Assembly (NCBI GenBank): GCA_964634755.1
Contig: CAZWJH010000014.1
Location: forward strand, 1-37,676
Length of the DNA stretch: 37,676 nt
DNA from: JALXDT01 sp964634755
GTDB taxonomy: Bacteria > Acidobacteriota > Aminicenantia > JAMOAD01
Direction: 5' to 3'
The notes below the pieces were generated by a model. That model did not search any database, was not told the origin of the DNA, and saw nothing but the letters and a program-made list of their open reading frames with translations. Below, one piece after another: positions 24,354 to 32,055 of the stretch. Within the stretch, counting starts at the first letter, position 1, and each line of letters opens with the position of its first letter. The position numbers were made by a program, and so were the translations under genes.

Positions 24354-25952
24354 TTAGATTATAAATTTGTCAACAAACTCTTTTAGTCTTTCTGATTGTG
24401 CAGCAAGATCCCTTGCTGTTTCTGCAAGCTGAATGTTAGCCTGTTTGGACATTTCTATGTTAGAAACAATTGCTTGGATGTTTGAATTAACTTCTTTTAC
24501 TGTTGCTGCTTGCTCTGTTGTAGCTGTGGAAATTGCCGTTGTTATTTGTTGTACCTCTTCCGAGCTCTTTAATACCATGTCTAACATCTCTCTGCTTTGC
24601 TCCGCAAGTCTTACTCCTTCTTCTATTGCCTGTAAAGATTCGCCCATTGCAATGACAGCACTTTCAGCTCTCTTTTGAATTGTGTTTGTTATACCTTCAA
24701 TTTCTTTAATGGATTTTGCAGTTCTTTCGGCAAGTTTTCTTATTTCATCAGCAACAACTGCAAATCCTCTTCCTGCCTCACCGGCTCTTGCAGCCTCTAT
24801 GGCAGCGTTCAGGGCAAGAAGGTTTGTTTGGTCTGCTATTTCAATAATAACACTTAAAATTTCTCCAATTCCTTTTGCTGACTCTCCGAATTCATTAATT
24901 AAACCTGAAAGTCCTGCCGATTTTTCAGAAATAGTTACAATTGAATCAATAGTTTTTGCCATTGAATCTGAACTCTGTTTTGTGACATCTGCCATTTCAT
25001 CAACTTTTGTAGTTGAATTTTCAGTCATTCTATGATTGTCTTCTATCGTTGCCGTTAGTTCTTCCATTGCAGAAGCAACCGATTGAGATTGAAAAGCCTG
25101 ATCTTCAGCTGATTTTGAAATTTCTTCTGTAGTAGCTGAAATTTCTATGGATGCTGAAGAAACAGCTTCAGTATTTTCTTTGACCGCTTGAATCATTTCC
25201 TGAAGTTTTGATAGAAATTCATTGAATTTTTTAGAAAGATGCCCAATTTCATCATTGTTTACTACTTTTACTCTGACTGTCAAATCACCTTCAACTCCTC
25301 TGTCAAAAGCCTTCATAAAATCCCTTATCGGGACTACAATTGATTGTTTAATTATGAAGAATACAAAAAGAAGTAATATCAAAGAAAGAAAAGCTACCAA
25401 ATATTGTACTCTTTTCATACTAATTATCTTAGCTTCTGCTGTTTTTTGCAAAGCTGATACTATTTTGTTTGAAAGAGCTAATAGTTTTAGATTATTTTTA
25501 GCAATGTAATTTGCTGATTGGGGATCTCTGCTTTTTATAGTGTTTTCAATCTCTTTCTTAAAATTCTTCCAAAGCTTATTGGCATCTTCTGCATATTTTT
25601 TATCCTTTCCAATGGAATTTATATGGATTTTATTTTTGCCTGACGGACTTAGTGTTTTTCCACCTTTTAAAAATGCATTTATGGTATCATTGTATGTTTT
25701 CATAGCTCCTTTTAATTCTTTTAATACCTCTTGCTCATTAACTCCTTTTACTTTATCAATAGATAGGAGCAAAAATACATTCTTACTCATTTTTTGAGTC
25801 AACATTCTCTGTCTTCCTGCAACATTTATGATTAAAGCATCATCTTTCTGAGCTTTTAAAGTACTTATTATATAAAAAACATCAAAGATAAGAATCAAAG
25901 AAAAAATTGCAAGAGCTCCTATAATTTTTGTCCTTATACTTAAGTTTCTCAT
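24354..25952 (-). CDS. Methyl-accepting chemotaxis protein with PilJ-type sensor
   Basis: A 532-residue transmembrane receptor. TM1 is about 9-30 and TM2 about 183-204, enclosing a helical periplasmic sensor whose INVAGRQRMLTQKMSKN (42-58) is the signature of the PilJ/NarX-like type IV pilus chemosensor N-terminus. A HAMP domain (about 204-257) and the signalling domain follow, with the highly conserved hairpin tip at 371-414 (EIADQTNLLALNAAIEAARA). There is no C-terminal CheR/CheB pentapeptide. The ATG follows GGAGGAG. No che or pil gene is nearby, so it is an orphan receptor whose pathway lies elsewhere. A sigma-70 promoter lies upstream. Confidence 0.94.
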   Translation of the reverse strand: MRNLSIRTKIIGALAIFSLILIFDVFYIISTLKAQKDDALIINVAGRQRMLTQKMSKNVFLLLSIDKVKGVNEQEVLKELKGAMKTYNDTINAFLKGGKTLSPSGKNKIHINSIGKDKKYAEDANKLWKNFKKEIENTIKSRDPQSANYIAKNNLKLLALSNKIVSALQKTAEAKIISMKRVQYLVAFLSLILLLFVFFIIKQSIVVPIRDFMKAFDRGVEGDLTVRVKVVNNDEIGHLSKKFNEFLSKLQEMIQAVKENTEAVSSASIEISATTEEISKSAEDQAFQSQSVASAMEELTATIEDNHRMTENSTTKVDEMADVTKQSSDSMAKTIDSIVTISEKSAGLSGLINEFGESAKGIGEILSVIIEIADQTNLLALNAAIEAARAGEAGRGFAVVADEIRKLAERTAKSIKEIEGITNTIQKRAESAVIAMGESLQAIEEGVRLAEQSREMLDMVLKSSEEVQQITTAISTATTEQAATVKEVNSNIQAIVSNIEMSKQANIQLAETARDLAAQSERLKEFVDKFII

Positions 25953-25971
25953 TACTTCTCCTCCTTTTTTA

Positions 25972-25990
25972 ATGAGTTAAGTGAACTCAT
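25972..25990. repeat. Inverted repeat at the chemoreceptor transcription start
   Basis: Arms ATGAGTT (25972-25978) and AACTCAT (25984-25990) are perfect 7-base complements with loop AAGTG. The element starts 5 bases downstream of the -10 box, so it could be an operator or a 5' mRNA hairpin. Confidence 0.5.
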
Positions 25991-25995
25991 GATTT

Positions 25996-26023
25996 ATTAT
26001 ACCTTTAAATTTTTTTTAGTCAA
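25996..26023 (-). promoter_or_regulatory. Sigma-70 promoter for the chemoreceptor gene
   Basis: Minus strand TTGACT (26023-26018), 16 bases, TATAAT (26001-25996). Close to consensus and about 45 bases before the ATG at 25952. Confidence 0.7.
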
Positions 26024-26154
26024 GAGCCCCGTGTTCATTAAAATAGTACAACCGGTAAAGGTATGCTATCAGTAAAAAATAAGAAAAACATTTTTTGTTT
26101 ATATTTGTTAATAATTGTATTAAAATAGTCTATAAAAAACATTTGAGGTGAAGA

Positions 26155-28098
26155 ATGAAAAAAATATGGGTTTTATTTTTAACTGTTTTTTTTCTTACAA
26201 TGTTTGGATTTGCTGAAAAAAACAGGGTCCCTGATGATTTGCTGAAAAAGATTAATAATGCTGGTAGTTCAAAGGAGTATAAAAATGCTGATACATTAAT
26301 TATTGATGAGCAAGTGGTAACTACTGTTGAAAAAGATGGTTCTTTCGTTAGCAAACAATACCTTCTTATGAAAGTTTTAACAGAAAGAGGGAAAAAGGAG
26401 CTTTCTTCTCAAAGATTTCCTTATCATAAAAGGTACAATAAAGTAAAACTTATAATGGCAAGAGTTATTCATAAAGATGGTACATGGGAAGAGGTAGACG
26501 AAAATAGAATTAAAGACCAAACGATGGCTGAAACCCAACAGATGAATATTTACGAGGAGAATTTTAGAGAATTAAGAGTGGAGTTTCCTTCTCTTTCAAT
26601 TGGGGATGCTGTTGAGTATAAAGTGAAAATCTCTTCTAAGCCTTTGCTTAAAAATAATTATTCTGACATAAGTCTTATTCAAGGTTTTACTCCTGTTAAG
26701 AATGTTTTAATAACATTGAGAATAGACGGCTCTATGCATCTGAATTACATAGTTAAAAATGGTAGGATGAATCTAAAAAAGACAAAAGATGGGAAGTATA
26801 ATGTGTATGAATGGAGTACTCACGAGATAAAACCTTTTAAAAAAGAAGTTGGAATGATTTCTCCTGTTGATATGGGTTTAAAATTGATTGTCTCAACCTT
26901 TAAAAACTGGAAGGAGCTTTCAAAATTCGGAGCAGAGCTTAATAGGGGTAAGATAGATAAGACACCCAAGATGGTTAAAACTGTTAAGGAATTGATAGAA
27001 GGGAAAAAGACGGAAAAGGAGAAAATTCTTGCTATTTTTAGATATATTTCCCAAAAAATCAGGTACATGGGCTCTTCAATGGATGTGGGAGCTTTCATAG
27101 AGCCTCATAAAGCAAGCTACACTTTTGAAAAACAGTATGGTGTTTGCAGGGATAAATCAATCCTGATGATTGCTATGCTGAAAATAGCAGGAATTGATGC
27201 AGATGATGTTTTAATTAATGTTTCACATAAAACTGATTTTGAAGTGCCCACAATTTTCTTTGAACATGCCATCGTTGCCGTAAAATTAAAAAGTGGAAAA
27301 TTCGTTTACATGGATCCGACTCTTGAGCTTAGCTCTGATTTCGGAGAAGCCTATATGAGCGGAAAGTATGTTCTCCATCTTGTGGAGAATGGAATGGATA
27401 TAAAAAGGGTGCCTGTTTATCCTCCGGAAAAGAGTATGGGATACATAAAAGCACTGAGTAGAGTGGGGGAGGACGGAAAACTTGAATCAGACATAAAAAT
27501 ATCAGGCAAAGGGACATATGATTTGATAATGAGGCAGGTAGGGAAAAGATTTCCGGGAAATATGCAGAATTTAATATGGAATAAGATTCTTCAGTCTGTT
27601 CAACAGGGGACTGAGGTTATTAATGCAAAATATGGAAATCCAGAAATTCTATCAAAACCGTACACAATTAGCTTGAAAATAAGAGCTCCTCACTTTATTG
27701 AAAAGCTTGGAAATTATTATCTTATGAAAATACCGGAAGGGAGATCATCCGCTGATATATACCTTTCTCTTATTTTGTATCAAATGACAAGATTAAATAA
27801 GAGAGAATATCCAGTGAATTTAACTTCCCCATTGGGTTCTGTGATAGAGGAGACTCTGAAGATTCCAAAAAACTATAGAATAAAGGCTCTTCCGGATAGT
27901 TTTGAATATAATGAATATCCTGTATCTTTAAGTGTAAAAGTGGAAAGAGTAGGAGATAATATAAAGTTTATACGGATATACAAGCAATATAAGTCAGTAT
28001 TTACGCCCGAGGATTATCTTAAGTTAAAGAAAGCATTTTTAAAATTGGACAAATTTAATAAGAGTTTTATAATACTTGAAAAAGAGGTGGAAAAATGA
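26155..28098 (+). CDS. DUF3857/transglutaminase-like exported protein, catalytic triad intact
   Basis: A 647-residue protein with a signal peptide (KKIWVLFLTVFFLTMFGFA), an N-terminal DUF3857 beta domain (about 45-240) and a transglutaminase-like domain (about 280-400). The triad by pattern is Cys331 (YGVCRDKS), His371 (FFEHAIV) and Asp387 (VYMDPT). The C-terminal third is a beta-rich region seen in DUF3857 proteins. Such proteins are frequent in Bacteroidota and Acidobacteriota and their substrates are unknown; protein crosslinking or peptide hydrolysis in the periplasm is possible. The ATG follows TTGAGGTGAAG. It overlaps the next gene, its probable paralogue, by ATGA. Confidence 0.88.
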   Translation: MKKIWVLFLTVFFLTMFGFAEKNRVPDDLLKKINNAGSSKEYKNADTLIIDEQVVTTVEKDGSFVSKQYLLMKVLTERGKKELSSQRFPYHKRYNKVKLIMARVIHKDGTWEEVDENRIKDQTMAETQQMNIYEENFRELRVEFPSLSIGDAVEYKVKISSKPLLKNNYSDISLIQGFTPVKNVLITLRIDGSMHLNYIVKNGRMNLKKTKDGKYNVYEWSTHEIKPFKKEVGMISPVDMGLKLIVSTFKNWKELSKFGAELNRGKIDKTPKMVKTVKELIEGKKTEKEKILAIFRYISQKIRYMGSSMDVGAFIEPHKASYTFEKQYGVCRDKSILMIAMLKIAGIDADDVLINVSHKTDFEVPTIFFEHAIVAVKLKSGKFVYMDPTLELSSDFGEAYMSGKYVLHLVENGMDIKRVPVYPPEKSMGYIKALSRVGEDGKLESDIKISGKGTYDLIMRQVGKRFPGNMQNLIWNKILQSVQQGTEVINAKYGNPEILSKPYTISLKIRAPHFIEKLGNYYLMKIPEGRSSADIYLSLILYQMTRLNKREYPVNLTSPLGSVIEETLKIPKNYRIKALPDSFEYNEYPVSLSVKVERVGDNIKFIRIYKQYKSVFTPEDYLKLKKAFLKLDKFNKSFIILEKEVEK

Positions 28099-30005
28099 GA
28101 AAAAAAATAATAGCCTTTTTTGCAATTTTTATTCTGTTGATAGGTTATGGTGTTTCAATAGAAAAGCAGTTAATAGGTGTATACAAGGATTCGGGAGGAC
28201 CTATAATATTCCCGGATTCTTATATCTATACTTTACTGAAATCTTACAGGATATCTTATAATCCTCAAACAGAGGAACTTATAACAGAAGTTACAGATTT
28301 TTATCAAATATTGAACAGAGCGGGAAGGGACAGATACGGAGACTATAAAATAAGATTTTCAAAAGATAAGGAAAAGCTTAAGGTCATTGAAGCAGATACT
28401 CTTAATAAAGATTTAACAATAATTCCTGTTGAAAAGGGAGCTATAAATACAGTTACTCCTCTTGGTCTGCAAAAGGCTTCTCTTTACTCTAATATTCTTG
28501 ATAAGGTTTATTCTTTTCAAAACCTTGATCCTGAGGATGCGGTTTATATAAAGTACAAGAGCACAAAAAAATCTGAAACAGGCGTGATTAGCTCTCTTTT
28601 TGTGTTCAAAGAAGATAATCCTATAAGAGAAAAGAGTATAAAAGTTGAACTTCCTTCAGGGAGGAACCTTTATTCAATGAAATTTAATGAAACAAAGGAT
28701 GAAAAGATTGAAGAAATAAAAAAAAGTGAACAAAAAGTGAATATATATGAATTCAAAATGAAAGATTTGGGAAAGATAAAGCCGGAAGAATACAGACCTC
28801 ACGATTTTATTATTTCTCCTTCAATTGTGTTCTCCAATTCAAAAGATTGGAAAGGGGCGGTTGGAAAGATAGTGGTAAAATTTTCCAAAAATTCCAAACC
28901 TGACAGATTTATTAAAAAGAAAGTTAAAGAGCTTACGAAAAAAGCGAAGAGCAAGTTTGAAAAAGCCGTTGAAATTTACAAATTTGTTTCAAAGGAAATT
29001 AAAGGCGTACCACTTCCGCTCGGAATGGACGGATATATTCCTCACAAAGCTTCAGAGGTTCTTAAAAATGGTTACGGGGACATAAGAGATAAGTCTGTGC
29101 TTTTAATTTCTATGTTAAGAGCGATAGGGCTTAAACCTTTCCCTATTATGATAGTAAACGGGCATAAGGCAATAAAGAAACTTGTTGTATTCAATCAGTT
29201 TTCTTATATTTTGGTTTATGTGAAAATAGATGGTAAAGATTATTATCTTGATCCAAAAGGGGAGTACAAAATTTTTGGCTACACAGGCCTTGCTGATGGT
29301 ACGGATGGACTTTTTTTAGGAAAAGATATCAGGTGGATAAAGGTTAAAAATAATGTGGAAAACTACGCTGTTGCAGAGTTTAATGTGAATATAAAAAAAG
29401 ATGGAAGCTTTGAAACAGATGTGAATTTGAAAACAGAAGGATATTTTGATTCTATTGTTAAGAGAAATTTTAAATTGTCTTCCAATGATGAGAACAAAAA
29501 ATATTTTACCTCTGTTGCAAATATTTTTAATGAAGGTTCGGAAAGTGTATCTTTTATATTTCACAATCTCAATTCTTTTTCAAGCTCTTCCAATGTTTAC
29601 ACTAAAATAAGGGGTAGAGATCTTTATATTAAACAGGGGAATGTAATTGTCTTAACAATACCTGATAATCCCTACTTTTTTTCTAAATTTCCTTTTAACT
29701 TAAGCTTAAAAGACAGGCACTATCCCCTTTATTTTGGAAAAAGATTCAGGGTGAAAGAAGTTTGGAAGATTAATACGGAAAGGGATACAAAAGCTCTTTA
29801 TCTACCTGAGACATTTACGGTTGATGATTCGGATTACTCATTTAAAATAAATTCATCAAAAAGCGGAAATCAAATAATAGTTGAGAGGGAGATAATTATA
29901 AAAACACCGATTCTTTCAAAGGATAAGTACGGAGTTTTTAAGAAAAATTATGATAAATTTAACAATTGGAAGCTTAAAACAATACTTTTGGAGGAGAAAA
30001 GGTGA
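28095..30005 (+). CDS. DUF3857/transglutaminase-like exported protein, Cys and His of triad lost
   Basis: A 636-residue paralogue of the preceding gene, with a signal peptide (KKIIAFFAIFILLIGYGVS) and the same order of domains. In the transglutaminase-like domain the Cys position is Ile330 (YGDIRDKS), the His position is occupied by Tyr371 on alignment with the upstream copy, and only the Asp (YLDPKG, 386) remains. The frame is fully open with good conservation around these sites, so this is a likely pseudoenzyme, not a decayed gene. It may form a complex with or regulate the active copy. Its stop overlaps the GTG start of the next gene. Confidence 0.87.
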   Translation: MRKKIIAFFAIFILLIGYGVSIEKQLIGVYKDSGGPIIFPDSYIYTLLKSYRISYNPQTEELITEVTDFYQILNRAGRDRYGDYKIRFSKDKEKLKVIEADTLNKDLTIIPVEKGAINTVTPLGLQKASLYSNILDKVYSFQNLDPEDAVYIKYKSTKKSETGVISSLFVFKEDNPIREKSIKVELPSGRNLYSMKFNETKDEKIEEIKKSEQKVNIYEFKMKDLGKIKPEEYRPHDFIISPSIVFSNSKDWKGAVGKIVVKFSKNSKPDRFIKKKVKELTKKAKSKFEKAVEIYKFVSKEIKGVPLPLGMDGYIPHKASEVLKNGYGDIRDKSVLLISMLRAIGLKPFPIMIVNGHKAIKKLVVFNQFSYILVYVKIDGKDYYLDPKGEYKIFGYTGLADGTDGLFLGKDIRWIKVKNNVENYAVAEFNVNIKKDGSFETDVNLKTEGYFDSIVKRNFKLSSNDENKKYFTSVANIFNEGSESVSFIFHNLNSFSSSSNVYTKIRGRDLYIKQGNVIVLTIPDNPYFFSKFPFNLSLKDRHYPLYFGKRFRVKEVWKINTERDTKALYLPETFTVDDSDYSFKINSSKSGNQIIVEREIIIKTPILSKDKYGVFKKNYDKFNNWKLKTILLEEKR

Positions 30006-30586
30006 AGTTAATTGACAGCTGTGTTTTGGGAAAAGCCAAAAAAATAAAAATGGTATTGATGGATGTTGACGGAACGTTAACGGACGGTAAAATTTATATT
30101 TTGCCTTCCGGTGAGGAAATAAAGGCTTATGATACAAAAGATGGTGCGGCGATAGTTGTTGCTCAGGTTTTAGGTATTAAAGTTGGTATTATAACAGGAA
30201 AAAGTTCTCAGAATGTCATGGAAAGAGCAAAGAGATTGAGAATAGATGATGTTTATATTGGGGCAATTGATAAGCTTCCTGTTTTAAAAGAGATAATGAA
30301 AAAGCACAGTTTGAGTGCTGATGAAATTTGCTATATTGGTGATGATATAGGGGATTATTCTGTGATGAAAGAGGTAGGTTTTGCTATTGCCGTGGGTGAT
30401 GCACATTATAAAGTAAAGGAAATTGCTGATTATATAACCGAGAAAAATGGGGGAAATGGTGCTGTAAGAGAAGCCTTTGATGTAATCTTTGAAACAAAAG
30501 GGCTATACGAAAAGGTTCTAAAAATTTTTGAAGATATTAAAAACTGGAAAGAAGGACTTCTTGATAATTTTAAAAAGAAGAGATGA
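30002..30586 (+). CDS. kdsC: KdsC-like HAD phosphatase (KDO 8-phosphate phosphatase family)
   Basis: A 194-residue HAD-superfamily phosphatase of the C0 type without a cap. Motif I is DVDGTLTDG with nucleophile Asp21 and Asp23; motif II is the Thr in GIITGKSS; motif III/IV is Lys near 100 and GDDIGDYSVM. These match KdsC, which makes KDO for the LPS inner core, and the NeuA-linked phosphatases are the alternative. Length is slightly above the usual 180-190, with an extra C-terminal helix. Start is GTG after GGAGGAGAAAAG, overlapping the prior stop as GTGA; the end overlaps the next gene by ATGA. kdsA and kdsB are not adjacent. Confidence 0.9.
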   Translation: MKLIDSCVLGKAKKIKMVLMDVDGTLTDGKIYILPSGEEIKAYDTKDGAAIVVAQVLGIKVGIITGKSSQNVMERAKRLRIDDVYIGAIDKLPVLKEIMKKHSLSADEICYIGDDIGDYSVMKEVGFAIAVGDAHYKVKEIADYITEKNGGNGAVREAFDVIFETKGLYEKVLKIFEDIKNWKEGLLDNFKKKR

Positions 30587-31668
30587 AGTGGGGAATAGGA
30601 TTAAAGTTAATTTTCATAACAGTTAATTACGCTATTTTAGTAAGCCTTTTATCATGGCATGAAGGAAATTACCTTCAAATAAATTTTAATTCTTTGAATT
30701 TTAAAATAGGTGTTTTCCTTCTTGTTTTAGGCTTTTATTTTTATATAAGCATCTTAAAGAAAATTAAAAGAGCCTTTAAAAGAAGGATTTTTTTGAAGGA
30801 AGGGGCATACAGGGTTGTAAGGCATCCGATTTACTCGATTTGGGCTTTTTTACTAATTCCAGCAATAACTTTAATTGTGAATAACAAATATTTTTATTCA
30901 CTTCCTCTGTTTTTTATTATTATGCTTATTATACTTATTCCCAGAGAAGAAAAAGAGGTTATTGATAAATTCGATAAAAAGTACATTGAATATAAAAAAA
31001 ATGTTCCTTTAATTTTTCCGAGTTTTGACTCAATTTACGGATTTTTGTTTTACCCGGAATTTTCAAGAGTGTTAAAAAGCGAGCTTTACATAATTAGGGA
31101 AAGGTATGCCAACTTCTTTATTTATAAAAAAGGGAATTCATATATTGCTGTTGATAGTGGGTTGGGAACTAAGAGAGGAAGACAAGAAATGGAGAAATTC
31201 GGAATTCCTCTGGGAAAGGTAAAAGCAGTTTTTTTTACTCATTCTGATTATGATCATATTGACGGAAGAAAATTTTTTTTTAATGCAGATTTGTACTTTT
31301 GTGAAAGGGAAGAGCTGATATTTCAAGGGAAAAAACCAAGGTTTTTAAAGATAATCCGCGAGAAAAATAGGATTGATCGGTATGAGATGATAAAAGAAGA
31401 AGAAACAATTATTATTGATGGGATAAAGATTACTCCAATTAAAACACCTGGCCACACTCCCGGCCATTGCACTTATATTATTGATGATAAATATATTACT
31501 ACCGGGGATTTATTAAGGATTAAAGAAGGGAAGATTATTCCGTTTTATAAAATACTTAGCTTTGATTACAAACTTCAGTTAAAATCCTTTGAAAAGATTA
31601 AAAAATACTTAAAAAAATATACGGTACTAACAGCTCACCATGGGATAATAACTAAAAATAGTGTTTAA
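30583..31668 (+). CDS. Fusion of ICMT-like membrane methyltransferase domain and metallo-beta-lactamase domain
   Basis: A 361-residue protein. Residues 1-148 hold about four membrane spans and the PEMT/ICMT pattern VVRHPIYSIW (78-87) followed by EEKEVIDKFDKKYIEYKKNVP, typical of isoprenylcysteine carboxyl methyltransferase-like enzymes that use S-adenosylmethionine. Residues about 165-361 form a metallo-beta-lactamase fold: THSDYDHIDG gives His220, Asp222, Asp224 and His225, then GHTPGH with His295, Asp309 (TTGDLL) and AHHG near 351-354. Canonical MBL has HxHxDH; here the second His is Asp, a variant known in some MBL subfamilies. The frame is continuous with no internal start signal, so this is a true fusion. 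Substrate unknown, perhaps a membrane lipid. Confidence 0.85.
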   Translation: MKWGIGLKLIFITVNYAILVSLLSWHEGNYLQINFNSLNFKIGVFLLVLGFYFYISILKKIKRAFKRRIFLKEGAYRVVRHPIYSIWAFLLIPAITLIVNNKYFYSLPLFFIIMLIILIPREEKEVIDKFDKKYIEYKKNVPLIFPSFDSIYGFLFYPEFSRVLKSELYIIRERYANFFIYKKGNSYIAVDSGLGTKRGRQEMEKFGIPLGKVKAVFFTHSDYDHIDGRKFFFNADLYFCEREELIFQGKKPRFLKIIREKNRIDRYEMIKEEETIIIDGIKITPIKTPGHTPGHCTYIIDDKYITTGDLLRIKEGKIIPFYKILSFDYKLQLKSFEKIKKYLKKYTVLTAHHGIITKNSV

Positions 31669-31676
31669 TTTTTTTT

Positions 31677-31752
31677 CACCACAAGATATAGTACTCCGAC
31701 AATATTGTAGTGTGATTTATCGCATTAGTTTAAAAGGTATGATATTGTGGTG
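31677..31752. repeat. Three ATATTGTRGTG-like boxes (two direct, one inverted)
   Basis: ATATTGTAGTG at 31702-31712 and ATATTGTGGTG at 31742-31752 are direct copies 40 bases apart. An inverted, slightly altered copy (CACCACAAGATAT) is at 31677-31689. Confidence 0.5.
31699..31708. repeat. Palindrome ACAATATTGT
   Basis: A perfect 10-base palindrome with the same half-sites as the two later ACAATNATTGT elements but no central base. Confidence 0.5.
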
Positions 31753-31791
31753 TTTAGATATTAATTATTTAATTTGTACTTTTGATTTTTA

Positions 31792-31802
31792 ACAATTATT
31801 GT
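31792..31802. promoter_or_regulatory. Operator-like palindrome ACAAT-T-ATTGT
   Basis: Perfect 5-1-5 palindrome; extended outward it is 7-1-7 with one mismatch, the geometry of Fur/PerR-type boxes. Its centre is exactly 70 bases before the next copy. Confidence 0.5.
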
Positions 31803-31841
31803 GAATTTTTTTGTTAAAATTTTGTGAGTATCAAAAAATAG

Positions 31842-31869
31842 TTGACTTTTGTTTGGATTGAACAATAAT
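31842..31869 (+). promoter_or_regulatory. Upstream promoter candidate with embedded palindrome
   Basis: TTGACT (31842-31847), 16 bases, AATAAT (31864-31869). The -10 lies inside the second palindrome, so a bound protein would block it. Confidence 0.4.
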
Positions 31870-31872
31870 TGT
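31862..31872. promoter_or_regulatory. Operator-like palindrome ACAAT-A-ATTGT
   Basis: Perfect 5-1-5 palindrome covering the -10 of the upstream promoter candidate. Confidence 0.5.
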
Positions 31873-31992
31873 GCAATTACAAACCCTTGAAAATAAAGGA
31901 AAAGAGTGAAAAACCATTTTATTTATTAGGTTTTAAGAGGTGATAAACAAAAGAGAAGAGATATTTACAGGTGATTGAAATTCGTAATTAAA

Positions 31993-32021
31993 TTGACTTG
32001 CAACCTCTGTTTTCCTAATGT
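31993..32021 (+). promoter_or_regulatory. Proximal promoter candidate for the CsgG-like gene
   Basis: TTGACT (31993-31998), 17 bases, TAATGT (32016-32021), 34 bases before the ATG. The -10 is imperfect. Confidence 0.4.
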
Positions 32022-32055
32022 AAAATAAAAAATAGAATTAAAGGAGGTAAAAGTT

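Larger units (their letters stand above)
31669..32055 (+). other. Non-coding, palindrome-rich region upstream of the CsgG-like gene
   Basis: No coding frame is supported in these 387 bases. The region holds three ACAAT/ATTGT palindromes, related boxes ending TTGTGGTG or TTGTAGTG, and two promoter-like elements, each listed separately. No tRNA-like or small-RNA structure with a clear terminator was seen. It is the longest gap between genes in the window. Confidence 0.7.

Noticed and set aside
31677..31752. Terminator hairpin after the methyltransferase-MBL gene
   Set aside because: The complementary arms are only 8 bases, the loop is about 60 bases, and there is no T-run after the second arm.
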